From the NCBI GenBank assembly GCA_032871835.1, contig CM065301.1, positions 76,974,069 through 77,038,068 of the forward strand: DNA of 64,000 bases, in the 5' to 3' direction. Source of the stretch: Dipteronia dyeriana. Its lineage: Eukaryota; Streptophyta; Magnoliopsida; Sapindales; Sapindaceae. Made by a program: the position numbers and the translations under genes. Shown here piece by piece: positions 11,666-22,687 of the stretch (positions are counted from its first letter, which is position 1; each line of letters opens with the position of its first letter). The notes beneath the pieces were generated by a model. That model was given only the letters and a program-made list of their open reading frames with translations. It was not told where the DNA came from and searched no databases.

Positions 11666-12399
11666 AATCCCTAATTGAGTAACTACTGTTCATTATCTTC
11701 CCCTTCTCTTAATCAAAATCGAAAACCCTAACCCACCAACACCATAACTACTTGTTCATTATCTTCTCCACTGAAATCAACAACAAAACCCACTGAAATA
11801 AAAATCAACAAACTAAATCGAAATTGATAACACCACCATACATATTCAAACCCAAACGAATAATTTCTTCTCCACTGAAATCAACAACAAAACCCAAACG
11901 AAATCGATAACACCACCATTCATAATCAAACAAGAAAACATCACCCTGAAATCAGATTGACAACAACCAAAATCGAAATCAACAAAAACAAAATAAATCA
12001 ACAATATCACATTTGATAACAAAACCCAAACGAAAATACTAAATCGAAATCAACAAAAATGAAATACATATCGAAAAATCAACAATATCACAATTCAAAA
12101 CAAAACCCAAACAAAAATACCTCAATCGATGAGATCTAGCGACCTGAGTGTTACGGCTGCCGTCCAACTGCTCACGTTTGCTTGCCAGTGCCGTACTGTT
12201 CGTCGAAGTCTTTCGGTTGCCATCAAAGTCTTCCGGTTGTCATCATAGTTTGCAGTTGATACTGTCGTTGTCGGTTGTCGTTATCGCTGGAAGTGGTCCA
12301 CAACTGTTTGTTTGAAAAGTTGAAGCATTCAAAATAGAAGAGAGAAAGATAAAAGTAGAAGATAAAGATAAATTCGGATGCCTGTTGCCCTAGCTAAAT

Positions 12400-12511
12400 T
12401 GGGGGCATTTTAGTCCGAAACTAATCTATAGTGCTATTAAAACAAGACTTATTAATGTGGTGCTATTTATACAAAAACCATCCAAAAAAGTGCTATTTAA
12501 GTTTTCGTCCC
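12400..12511. repeat. MULE-1 right terminal inverted repeat
   Basis: The reverse complement of 3,402-3,512, with AAAAAAGTGCTATTTA near the outer end and GGGGGCATTTTAGTCC at the inner end. The end is followed directly by TATAATCTT, the right target-site copy. Confidence 0.75.
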
Positions 12512-12583
12512 TATAATCTTTACAATGACAGTTAATTACGTTTTAAGTGTGTTACCCAACTGACAGTTCTATATTTATCTTAG

Positions 12584-12854
12584 GCAGTCAGCCTCGTGCA
12601 GTTAAGAAAAGGACACCTCGTGTCCCAGTATCATATTCATACAAGAAAGATGATGGAGACAATTGTATTCCACCAAATAGAAAAGGGCGGAAGTCAGACA
12701 TTGATGCTGATGACGATGATGTTGAACATGAGGCAACATTGACATTAACCGAGGGATCACAATTTACAAAGGATAGGATCACCCCAAGTTTCTCGAACAC
12801 CATACAGTAGAACAGAGCACGAAAAATCCTCAGCAGTTCAAAGCAGAAAAAATG
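12584..12854 (+). pseudogene. ALY: ALY exon segment A
   Basis: It follows a TTATCTTAG acceptor and encodes RAVKKRTPRVPVSYSYKKDD, then a K/R-rich and Asp-rich stretch (DIDADDDDVEHEATLTLTEG). This is the region after the SANT domain of ALY. The frame shifts near 12,770; the other frame then continues the family pattern as GSPQVSRTPYSRTEHEKSS. It ends at a GT donor after AAAAAATG. Residue order matches ALY proteins I know; no alignment was run. Confidence 0.8.
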
Positions 12855-12931
12855 GTATTTTAACTATTCATGTGTATTTCTGCATTCTTTTATGTTCTCA
12901 TGCTTATTTTGTTATTCTATAATAATATATA

Positions 12932-14167
12932 AGGATATTAAGATTTTAGTCCCTCTAGTTTACGTTTATCTGGATTTAGTCTACTAGTTTTTTGAATTAC
13001 TAACTTTAGTCCATCAGCTTTCTGACAATACCAAATCCAGTCCCTACTGTCCGATTCCATTAGTTTTTCATTAACTTCTGTTTGATCAACAAGGGTATTA
13101 TGGGAATTTTCACAAAATCTCATAGAAGGTTTTCATAAATAAGGGTAAAATTGGTATTTTATTTAAAAAATTTACAAATTTAAAAATATATTAAAATAAC
13201 TAATATCAAAATTTAAAAACAGAAATTAAAAAATTAAAAAGACACAAATACCCTTTATAAATTTATATAATTACACTTGATAAATATATATAATTAAATA
13301 TCTACCCAAATAATAATTAAACAATAACCCCAAAACTTTACGAATTAAGAAATTGACCCTAATCTCTTCCTCACATTTCTCCAGACCCCTTCATCTCTCT
13401 CTCAATCTCTCTCCCTCGTTCAACACTACCACCACTACCACTACCAAAAACCAAACGATCTGAACCACCACAACCAAACCCTCTCTAGAGATCTCATCTT
13501 TCTCTTTCTCTCTCTCTTTCTCGATCACTCTCATTTCTCTCTCTCTTGATATCGATCATTCACTGATTGAATGGGTTTTTGTTTTATTTTTCGATGCTGA
13601 TTCAATGGTTTCTTGGTTTGGTGATGATGATTGAGTGATTTGCGATTCATCGGGTGTGGCGGTTGGTTGTTTTCAATCATGGGATGAGTTTTTAGGTTGG
13701 AATTTGGTGGTGGAACTTGGGAGGGTTTGGTGATTTCATGGAAGACATGCTCGTGAGAGGCTAGAATGGGTGGAAAACAAACCGAAAAATGGTTGGCCTT
13801 CTATATATGGATAGAAAACAGTCAGAAACGAGGCCGAAAACGGTGTAGAACAGTCAGGTTTCATGTCGGGTCAACTAGGTCAAGAACTAGGTCCGGGTCG
13901 GGCACACGCCTGTCGACGAGCCACTGGCTAAGGAAGACGACATGATGACACGCTGATGCAATGGGGTATGCTCAGCAATTTATGGGGTGCGCTTAGCAGG
14001 CTCAACATCCCACTTCATAAAGATACCGTGGGCATCATAGTCATTTTACCCTCTAACTTTGTCAGTAAACAGAAACCGTGACATAAGGATTAAAGTTAGT
14101 AATTCAAAAAACTAGTGGACTAAACCCAAATTAACGTTAACTTGAGGGACTAAAAACTTAATATCCC
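12932..14167. mobile_element. non-autonomous MULE (Pack-MULE-like) in an ALY intron
   Basis: Terminal inverted repeats of about 80 bases: the left end starts AGGATATTAAGATTTTAGTC and the right end, on the other strand, GGGATATTAAGTTTTTAGTC, with long matching blocks such as CTAGTTTTTTGAATTACTAA. The flanks are identical 9-mers, TAATATATA (12,923-12,931 and 14,168-14,176). Long repeats plus a 9-bp duplication indicate the Mutator superfamily. The inside has a CT-rich stretch (13,370-13,545), an ATG-containing G-rich segment (13,570-13,780) and no transposase. The CT-rich part looks like a plant 5' leader, so it may carry captured gene sequence; I could not identify a source. Confidence 0.85.
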
Positions 14168-14204
14168 TAATATATATGTTTTTGTTTCCTGTACATGTAA
14201 TTAG

Positions 14205-14574
14205 ATTCCACAATTAGAGACGGCTCATTCCAAGCTTAATGATGCTTCTGTACTTGAAGACCGGTCTAAAGGAAGAATAGAAAACAAGAGACCCAAAAAT
14301 GGAACATATGCTGTAGACACAAACTCTTTGATAGATATGGAAGGTGTTGGTACAGTTGACGTTCACCGAAAGGGGAAAATGATTTATGGAAAGAAGACGA
14401 AAGATGAAGAGGTTAGAAGCAGTCTGTCTGATGACGGGGCAGAAGCATGCCGTGGCACTGAAGAAGGACTGGGTGCAACAAAAGGGAAGGCTGCCATTGA
14501 GGTTTCAAATGTGAAAAATGAGCGTTCTCTCAACAAGGTCAGAAAAAGAGAAGCAAGAAACTGTTTTTTTGGAG
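14205..14574 (+). pseudogene. ALY: ALY exon segment B
   Basis: After a GTAATTAG acceptor the frame is open to the donor at GGAG|GTACAG. It encodes LNDASVLEDRSKGRIENKRP, then DMEGVGTVDVHRKGKMIYGK and SSLSDDGAEACRGTEEG, all typical of the ALY middle region, and ends in FFG. This is one of the best preserved exons. Confidence 0.8.
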
Positions 14575-14894
14575 GTACAGACTAGAGAGCTGATTAAATA
14601 ATATATCTTGTGGTTCAATGAGTCAGCCTACCCTGACATCTCATGATGGCAAAAAAAAAGGACATTGACAAGAAAGAATAAAATAATACAATATATCTTC
14701 ATGTTTAATGCTTTGTATATTCTTATATTTTCCGTTGCAACTATATTTTAATCTATTGTGAAATCGTGTAATGCATTTAGGTTAACAAATGGTCTTCCTA
14801 AAACTTTGTTCAGTTATTATCATACTGAAGAGGTAATTCTTGCAATCAAGCATGGATGGAGCAGTATCTAATTTTTTTTACACTCATCTTGCAG
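14575..14894 (+). other. ALY intron
   Basis: AT-rich intron sequence between a GT donor and a CTTGCAG acceptor. Nothing else recognised. Confidence 0.55.
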
Positions 14895-14972
14895 ATGGAA
14901 ACTCTTCCTTGGATGCTCTGAAAACTCTGACTGATCTTTCCTTAATGTTTCCTGACTCTACAGTTGAATCTG
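14895..14972 (+). pseudogene. ALY: ALY exon segment C
   Basis: A short exon between CTTGCAG and GTTATAG. It encodes NSSLDALKTLTDLSLMFPDS, corresponding to the conserved 'ALDALQTLADLSLM'-type helix of ALY proteins. Confidence 0.8.
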
Positions 14973-15569
14973 GTTATAGTGCAATGCTTATACTCTAACT
15001 TTTGGTGTAGGTTTGTACTCTGTTTTAATTATTTGGAAGAAAAATAAAACAAATAGAAAAGCAAAATTATATTGTTGATTATATACTTATAGAACCTTTG
15101 TAGCTAAGCACGCTGTAGTCAGTTGTTTTCGGTCTTCCTGCATTTGTTTTGGGGGTGTTTGATGGTTCAAGTTGTCGATTGTTTTTGGTTGTCCTGCATT
15201 TTGTATTGGGGTTAAGTTTTTGTTCTTATTATTATCTGCCCACATATTTACCTTTGAGAGGACTAATGTAAACAAATTTGGATAACTCCATATCTTTTAC
15301 CACCAAATCTACTTAAACTTACCTTTGAGAGGACTGCAGTAAACAAATTTGGATAACTCAAGATCTCCTACCATCAATTATACTTATGTTGTTATTTAAT
15401 GTCAGTACTCGGGATACATTATGTTTCTGTTGCTTTTTCATGGTTAACTTTTACTCTTTGTTTTTTCAATTTCTATCCTTTCTATTTGCTTTTTTTTTTT
15501 TGTTGTTAAAATGTGAATGTTGAATCTTTGATTTATTAACTTTTGTTTTAATATTTCATTTGTTTATAG
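14973..15569 (+). other. ALY intron with a short direct duplication
   Basis: A segment of about 60 bases (15,253-15,310, ACCTTTGAGAGGACTN...CAGTAAACAAATTTGGATAACTC type) recurs at 15,321-15,375. This is a local intron duplication. There is no coding signal. Confidence 0.5.
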
Positions 15570-15790
15570 AATCATATGTACAGTTGAAGGAAGACAAAGC
15601 ACTTGACATGGATGACAAGTCTAGTATACCGGAAGCTATATATACAAGTCATCACAAAGATAAAACTAAATTCCTAGGGACAAAAGAAAAGGCACACAAC
15701 ATAAATTTTGAAGTTGAAGGTAAAATAGAAAGAAAGTCTAAGCTTAGAAGATCGTCTCACATTGATGCTGAAGCAGGCACCGGGCGAAGG
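15570..15790 (+). pseudogene. ALY: ALY exon segment D, 5' part (split by gypsy-1)
   Basis: After TTTATAG the frame encodes SYVQLKEDKALDMDDKSSIP, then SHHKDKTKFLGTKEKAHN and RKSKLRRSSHIDAEAG, matching ALY. The exon is cut at 15,790 by gypsy-1 and resumes at 21,296-21,301. GAAGG (15,786-15,790) is the left target-site copy. Confidence 0.85.
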
Positions 15791-16326
15791 TGATGTAGAA
15801 TAGGTAGCTGACTTCTACATAGCTTTGAGGGACCGTTCTAGATGTAAGGCTAAGTGACTTTACCTGAAGCGAATTGACGAGATGTTTTCAAGTCACCGCA
15901 TTCGGCAATGAGGCATGCCCTTTTTTGGCCAAATTCCATCATTTAGGTCCCGTAATTGCAATTTTTGCTATTTTAGGAAAGTTTTCTTTTAAGTCATAAG
16001 TTGACTTTGACAAGTTAGAATCGTCTACCGTCAATTCTGGCTTGTTTAAGGTCAGTAGTATCATTCATTTCCGCAACTATCGTAATTTCGCTATTTTTGG
16101 TAACTTTTGCTATTTTTGGTAAATTTTGTTATGTAATATTGTTTCTTGTCCAACAAGGATTCAAGTTAGGGTTTAATCGTTTTAAATAGCCTTGTAAGCC
16201 GAAAGGCTCATTACTTTTTAATTCAATAAAAAATTCAGAGTTCGTTTCTCTTTATTTTTGATGGATTCCAGTTTTAAAACGGAATATAGAAGTCACTCTT
16301 ATTCCTTTGAGTTTTCTGTTGCATCA
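15791..16326 (+). repeat. gypsy-1 5' LTR
   Basis: 536 bases, TGATGTAGAA...TTGCATCA. Colinear with 20,765-21,295; the differences seen by eye are mostly transitions, and there are many, so the insertion is not recent. Confidence 0.95.
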
Positions 16327-16340
16327 ACTGGTATTAGAGC

Positions 16341-17444
16341 ATGGATTTACCGATCTCGATGACAACTAACGGAGCTGGAGATGAAAACCCTACTGATGGT
16401 GATCGTATGGTAGAAGCCCTGTAGACAGCGGTGAAGGAGCAACGACAACAGATGACAGAGATCTGCGAGCTACTTGTCGGGTTAAATCTCAATGCTAACA
16501 ACATGTCAACAGTTGATAAGACACGCGTCGAAGGATTTACCGGAGGCCAACTTGCTGACAGAAGACGTCTTCATCATCGTCAACCGAATAGTGAGGATGA
16601 TTTAGAAGATAAAGTTGATGAGGGGTTTGGAGTAGTTCAACTCGTAAGAAGACAGAGAAGGCATGATAGCTACCGTTTGAAGGCAAATCTTCCAAGCTTT
16701 AATGGGAATCTACGTATAGAGGATTTTCTTAAGTGGTTCACAGAAGTAGAGCGGTTCTTTGAGATGATAGAGATTATGGAAAAGAAGATGATGAGGTTTA
16801 TCGCTTTCAGATTGAAAAGAGGGGCTGAAGTCTGGTGTGATCAGTTGCAGAAGAACCACCAGCGATAGGGAAAGACGCTTGTGAGGACATGGCGCTGAAT
16901 GAATCAGCTTATGATGGGTAGGTTTCTACCACCGGACTATGAGCAATATTTATTCCAGTTGCTTCAGAATTGTTCGCAGGGGACCAAGTCAGTGTTTGAT
17001 TACACGATAGAATTTAGTAGGCTCTCAGAGCGAAATAATTTGAGTGAAATAGAGGGACAACGTGTAGCTAGATATCTCGATAGGTTGAAGCCATCGCTTC
17101 GAGATAAGATCAGATTACAAGTGTTATGGACTGTGGATGAAGCTCATAACATGGCGTTAAAGGCTGAGTTGCAGGAACGTAGGGGTGGAAACCTTGAATT
17201 TCAAAGAAACACTCCTGATTTGTTATTTCCTAACAGAGACAAGGGTGTGCAATCATCGGGTCCACCGAGCCAACTTAAAGGAGCTAGTGGAGAAACAATA
17301 ACCCTAACCAATAGAAACATACCTAGAAATCCGAATTCATATCCGAATCCAAATCCCTATGCTAGACCTGTACCGAGGATTTGTTACAGATGTAGGAAAC
17401 CTGGTCATCATTCAAATGCTGATCACTCTAGGCCAGTAAATTAG
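16341..17444 (+). pseudogene. gag: gypsy-1 gag
   Basis: One frame from the ATG at 16,341 with three in-frame stops (TAG near 16,422, TAG 16,866, TGA 16,896). It contains a retrotransposon gag domain: [20 protein letters not shown], then FLPPDYEQYLFQLLQNCSQG and SRLSERNNLSEIEGQRVARY. A zinc knuckle at the end begins CYRCRKPGHH; the last Cys is replaced. It would have formed the particle shell that packages element RNA. Confidence 0.85.
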
Positions 17445-17559
17445 GTGGAAGTAGGCGAAGGAAGGTCAAACGCTCTTAAGAATGAAGAAGAAGAAGGTGA
17501 TTTGTATGAGGGAGCAGAATTCGCTGAAGAATATGGAGAGCAGGTTAATTGCGTGGTAC

Positions 17560-20500
17560 AATGAGTGTTGTACGCGCTAAAGTAAGAGGACTCCAATCAA
17601 CATAATAATATATTTCGTTCTTGCTGCACAATCAGCTGGAAAGTCTGTGACCTGATCGTGGAAAGTGGGAGTTATGAGAACTTTTTTGCAAAAAGGTTAG
17701 TAGAACATCTGAAATTGCCAACCGAGAAGCATCTCAATCCGTATAATATTAACTGGATCAAGAATGGACAACAATAAAGGTAACTGAGATATGTTGTGTT
17801 TTTATTTTTATTAGTAAAATATATGAGGAGGAGGTAGTTTGTGATGTGATTGACAGTACAATGTTGATATTACCTATAGGGGTTGAGATAACACTTATTT
17901 GTTTACCTAGGGGGCACACAAAATTTATATGGCTCCTTCCAAGCGTCAAACAGTGTCTGACAAGCCTTCTGAAGTGGAGAAGCAGTCTTTTCTAACCATG
18001 ACCAGATCCGACACAGAATTTGTGATAGATATTAAGGTGCATATGAGGTTTATGCTTTGATGGTTAAAGCTCTTGTGGTAGAGGGGAAAGAAATACTAGC
18101 GGTAATTGTTCCTGAGAAAATATAACCGCTGCTAGAAGAATTCAGAGACATTACTTCTGAGGATTTGGCTAACAATTTACCTCCCTTGAGAGACATTCAG
18201 CACCATATAGACCTTAGATCTGGGACGAGTTTGCCCAATCTGGCACATTACTAGAGGAGCCCAAAAGAGAATGAAATTCTGCGGGAGAAAATAGAATAGT
18301 TGTTGCAGAAGGGTTTCATACGTGAGAGAATGAGTCTGTGTGCAGTTCATGCGTTGCTAACACCAAAGAAGGATGTAAGTTGGCGTATATGTGTGGACAG
18401 TTGAGCCGTCAACAAGATAACCGTCAAGTACCGATTTATGATTCCCTGCCTAGATGACATGTTGGATAAACTAGAGGATTCAAAGCTATTTTTGAAGATT
18501 GATCTACACAGTGGGTATCACCAATTTCGGGTCAGATCTGAGGATGAATGGAAGAAAATGTTTAAGAGCAATGATGGTTTGTATGAGTGGTTGGTCATGC
18601 CGTTCTGTCTATCAAATGCACCAGTACTTTTATACGTGTGATGAATTAGGTATTGAAGTCTTTTATGGGAAATTTTTTTGTTGTTGTTTATTTTGACCAC
18701 ATTCTTATCTACAGTAGGACTGAAGAAGAGCATATGGGTCAATTGCGAGAGGTGTTAAAAGTTTTACAGGAGAATCAATTAGTTCTCCATCTCAAAAAGT
18801 GCAGTTGTATGACCAACATCTTGTTGTTTTTAGGTTATGTAGTGAGTTCGAAGGGGATTCATGAGGATCAGAAGAGGGTCCGAGATATTTGAGAATGGCT
18901 TGCACCGAAAACCGTGAGTGAAGTTTGTAGCTTTTATGGTTTAACCATTTTTTACCGTATATTTATTAAGAATTTTAGCACTGTCATGGCATCGATAACA
19001 GAATACATTAAGTAAGGTCGGTTCCAGTGGGGAGAAGAGGCATAAATGAGTTTCGCATTAGTCAATGAGAAATTGTGTACTACGCTGGTACTGGCTCTGC
19101 CTAGTTTTGATAAGATATTTAAAGTGGAGTACGATGCTAGTGGTGTAAGAATTAGCGTTATGTTGTCCCAAGAAAAGCGATCATTAGCTTTCTTTAGTGA
19201 GAAATTAAGTGAAGCTCGCCAGAAGAGGAGTACTTATGATTAGGATTTCTACGCCATAGTTCGAGCCTTGAAGCACTGGGAACACTACCTAGTACAGAGG
19301 GAGTTTGTCTTGTACACCGTTCATCAGGCTTTGAAGTTTATTAATAGTTAGAAGAACTTGGACAACATGCATGTTAGGTGGGCCACATTCTTTCGACAAT
19401 TTCCTTTTGTTATTAAGCATAAGTCAAGAGTTTTGAACCGAGTTGCTAATGCGTTGAGTGGCTATGCCACCCTGCTCGTGATCCTGACTCATGAGATTAT
19501 TGGGTTTGAGTGTTTGAAGGAATTGTATGGGGAGGATGAAGACTTCAAGGGAATCTGGTTAAAGTGTATTGAGAAGCAACCTGTCAGTGATTTTCATGAG
19601 AGTGATGGGTATCTGTTTCGTGGTAACCATTTGTGTATTCCTAGGACTTTTATACTGGAGAACTTAATCCGTGACTTGCACGGAGGTGAATTGAGTGGAC
19701 ACTTGGGTCGAGACAAAACGGTGGTTAGCTTGGAGGAACGGTATTTATGGTTGCAACTAAAACGAGATGTTAGAAATTTTATACATAGGTGTTATACTTG
19801 TCAGGTGTCTAAAGATTAGTCATAAAATACTGGTCTTTATATGTCTTTGCCTGTTCCTAATAATATTTGGGAGGACTTGTCTATGGATTTTGTGTTGGGG
19901 CTACCCCGTACCCAGCGAGGAGTAGGTTCGATTTTTGTGGTGGTTGAAAAGTTCTTAAAAATGGCTCTCTTCATTCCTAGTTGAAGGACCTCTAATGCTT
20001 CATAAATAGTCCGGCTATTCTTCAGAGAAGTGGTCCGATTACATAGAGTGTCGTAGTCAATTACTTCTGATCGTGACACATAATTCCTTAGCCATTTTTG
20101 GGTGACCTTGTAGAAGATGTTTAATACGTCTCTGAAAGGTAGTACTACTGAACACCCACAAACTGATGGGTAAACAGAAGTGACGATCAGGACCTTGGCA
20201 AATTTGGTTCGTTGCGTTTGCAGAGATAAGCCAAAACAATGGGATTATGTATTACCTCAAACTGAGTTTGTATACACTGTGTTATGTATAGTGTCACGGA
20301 AAAATCCCCTTTTACTGTGACATATGTGTCACTACCAAGGCATACTATAGATTTAATTCGATTACCAAAGAACTCTAGAGTTAGTGTTGTTGCAGAAAAC
20401 ATGGTTACTTAGACTCAAGCGGTGCAAACAGAGGTGAGACAGAAACTGGAAGAAACTAATGCTAAATACAAGGAAGCTAGAGATAAGCATAGGTGTTAGA

Positions 20501-20831
20501 GAGTGTTTGAGGAGGGAGATTCAGTGATGGTTTTCTTACGTAAATAGAGGTTCCCAGTTGATACTTAAAATAAATTTAAGCCCAAGAAGTATGGTTCGTA
20601 CCAGATTCTAAAGAAGATCAATGATAACGCCTATATGGTTAACTTACCTGACACCATGGGTATTTCCAAGACTTTCAATGTTGCAGACTTGTTCCAGTAT
20701 CATGCGAAAGAGTCTCTCTATTATGAGCCTAACTCGAGGTTGAGTTCTTTCCAAGTAGAGGGGTTGATGTAGAACAGGTAGCTGACTCCTACATGGCTTT
20801 GAAGGACCATCCTAAATTCAAGGTTAAGTGA
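17560..20831 (+). pseudogene. pol: gypsy-1 pol (protease, RT, RNase H, integrase)
   Basis: Heavily stopped and frameshifted, but the gypsy order is clear. Protease-like [19 protein letters not shown] (about 17,660; family Asp replaced by Glu), RT with [20 protein letters not shown] and MPFCLSNAP (18,438-18,640), RNase H with KRSTYD and the segment at 19,046-19,243, and integrase with the HHCC zinc region ending CYTCQVSKD (19,358-19,819) and a core to about 20,400. The reading frame seems to end inside the 3' LTR at a TGA near 20,829. The C-terminal segment [18 protein letters not shown] overlaps the LTR start. Confidence 0.85.
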
Positions 20832-21295
20832 CTACACCTGAAGTGAATTGACGAGATGTTTTCAAGTCACAGCCTTTGGCAGTGAGACACACCATTTTTC
20901 AACCAAATTCTATCATTTAGATCCCGTGATTACAGTTTTTGCTATTTTAGGAGAGTTTCCTTTTAAGTCATAAGCTGACTTTTACAAGAATCATATGCCG
21001 TCAATTCTAGCTTGTTTAGTGTCGTTATTATAATTTATTTTCACAACTATCATAATTTCGTTATTTTTGATAACTTTTGCTATTTTTGGTAAATTTTGTT
21101 TTGTAATCTCATTTTTTGTCCAACAAGGATTCGGGTTAGGGTTTAATCATTTTAAATAGTATTGTAATCCGAAAAGCTCATTACCTGTTGATTCAATAAA
21201 TTTTTCAGAGTTTGTTTCTCTTTATTTCTGGCAGATTCCAGTTTAAAATGGAATATAGACTTCAGTCTTATTCTTTTGAGTTTTCTATTGCTTCA
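20765..21295 (+). repeat. gypsy-1 3' LTR
   Basis: 531 bases, TGATGTAGAA...TTGCTTCA, preceded by a purine-rich tract (AGTAGAGGGGT, 20,754-20,764) and followed by the GAAGG target copy. Confidence 0.95.
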
Positions 21296-21359
21296 GAAGG
21301 AACAGCTTGAGCCACTGAACATGTGGAACAGAAAGCGCAAACTTATTGTGTCAAAAAAG
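21296..21359 (+). pseudogene. ALY: ALY exon segment D, 3' part
   Basis: The exon resumes after gypsy-1 and encodes KEQLEPLNMWNRKRKLIVSK up to a GT donor (AAAAAAG|GTAATT). The frame is shifted relative to the part before the insertion, so the exon carried an indel as well as the insertion. Confidence 0.75.
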
Positions 21360-21514
21360 GTAATTATGGGAACTAGTATTCTTCATTCATTGTAAATATC
21401 TATTATGTCTCCTTTTCAGGTTCTCTCTTATTAATCAATATAATGAATTCTTTCATTCCAGTTTATGGTTTTAAATCATGAATCATGCTCAAAGCCAAAT
21501 TTCGTGTGTTTCAG

Positions 21515-21568
21515 CTATCAAATGGTGAAGGTCTTACAGATTCTCTTCTCAAAACTTTGGAGAGTGAG
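21515..21568 (+). pseudogene. ALY: ALY exon segment E
   Basis: Between GTTTCAG and a GTGTGTAA donor. It encodes LSNGEGLTDSLLKTLESE, matching the short 'QTLESE' exon of ALY proteins. Confidence 0.65.
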
Positions 21569-21828
21569 GTGTGTAATCATTTAATATTTGAGTTGGATCA
21601 TTTATATATGTTTGATGATTTTGTTGTAGCAATGTACTTTGCTGTTAACTTAATAATACTACAAGGGAGAATTTCACACACCTCCTTGCTTTTTGAAAAC
21701 GTACCAATGTAGTCCCTATTCACCAAACCATTGGATTAAAGGGATGGTTTAGATATTTTATTTTTGTCCCCCTTCCTAGAAATTTAATTCATGTCCTCTC
21801 CTTCATTTCCTATGTGTATCTACTGTAG

Positions 21829-21921
21829 GCCTTAGCCAGAGAAAAGAACAAAAATTCCATTGAATTTAAACGCACAAGTCTAGTTTCTGCTCAATCAAAG
21901 CATCAGGGAGACTATTGGAAG
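21829..21921 (+). pseudogene. ALY: ALY exon segment F
   Basis: After CTACTGTAG the frame encodes ALAREKKNKNSIEFKRTSLV and then SAQSKHQGDYWK, to a GT donor (GGAAG|GTTTTT). It is basic and hydrophilic, as in this part of ALY. Copia-1 has inserted only 12-16 bases into the following intron. Confidence 0.7.
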
Positions 21922-21937
21922 GTTTTTTTGTTAATAA

Positions 21938-22602
21938 TTTTCGGATATGTAAAGCTAGAAATTAGCAAAAAAAAGAGTTCCAGTAAGTGGCACTATAGAG
22001 ACCGCGGCGTAGGCAGGAGCTCCTACTATGGCACATACAACGGTGGTATATGGGCGTGACAAGTTGCGCAAATCGTGGCGCGGACATTGTGCACATACCG
22101 CGGCCTATGGAGCAATGTTCTCTAGTACTGTCAAGCATTGAGGATCGCGGCACAGACACATGCGTACACAGCGGTACAAATAGCGGTAGTGGCGGATTTC
22201 GTGAGAAATAGGAAATCCTACGTAGAGAAGTAATTGGAAAAGGAAATAGATTCCAATTAGGATTTGGCTAATCCTAGTGCTTGTATATAAATACTACCAT
22301 TATGTGTACTCTAAAAAAAAGTGTAATGTGTGCGAAAAATGGCTAGAGAGAGAGCAATTGTAGAGAGACTGAAATAGAGATAGAGAGATTGTGATCAACT
22401 CTGAATAGTGGATTGAGTGCGGTGCGCTCCGTGGACGTAGGTAAATTGTTGAACCGTATAAAATGATTGGATTTGTATTGTGATTTGACGTAGACACATG
22501 CTTACACGGCGGTCTAGACAGCGGTAGTGGCGGATTTCTTATTGCTTTCTATTGTTTGTTTTTGTGATTGGATTTGTGGGTGTGCGATTTTTCTCAATAA
22601 CA
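21938..22602 (+). repeat. copia-1 5' LTR with an internal duplication
   Basis: 665 bases, against 600 for the 3' LTR. The U3 part carries GC-rich partial palindromes (GACCGCGGCG, ATACCGCGGCC) at 21,995-22,160. A segment near 22,138-22,198 (GACACATGC...CAGCGGTAGTGGCGGATTT) is repeated at about 22,492-22,540, where the 3' LTR has different sequence. Confidence 0.9.
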
Positions 22603-22687
22603 ATTGGTATTAAAGCTCTGTGTTGGGGCATATTATTTTTTACACACAAATCTTGGTCTTCTTGAGGTCATCGATTTTGTCGTGGAG

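Larger units (their letters stand above)
3402..12511. mobile_element. MULE-1: Mutator-like element with MURA and DUF1985-Ulp1 genes
   Basis: A 9.1-kb MULE of the Kaonashi/KI-MULE type. The ends are long diverged inverted repeats containing TAAATAGCACTTTTT. The flanks TATAATCTC (3393-3401) and TATAATCTT (12512-12520) form a 9-bp target-site duplication with one mismatch, as expected for Mutator; the exact first base of the left end is uncertain by about 2 bases. Inside are a MURA transposase on the + strand and a DUF1985/Ulp1 gene on the - strand. They converge, and motif arrays lie upstream of each and between them. Both genes are broken. Confidence 0.85.
15791..21295 (+). mobile_element. gypsy-1: Ty3/gypsy LTR retrotransposon
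   Basis: A complete but decayed element with LTRs 15,791-16,326 and 20,765-21,295 (TGATGTAG...TCA). The flanks are GAAGG on both sides (15,786-15,790 and 21,296-21,300). A primer-binding site at 16,329-16,340 (TGGTATTAGAGC, tRNA-Met type) and a purine tract before 20,765 complete it. Gag is followed by protease, RT, RNase H and integrase in the gypsy order. It has inserted in an ALY exon. Confidence 0.95.

Noticed and set aside
12938..13123. Open frame on the - strand at the edge of the intron MULE
   Set aside because: It overlaps the 80-bp terminal inverted repeat and has no domain.
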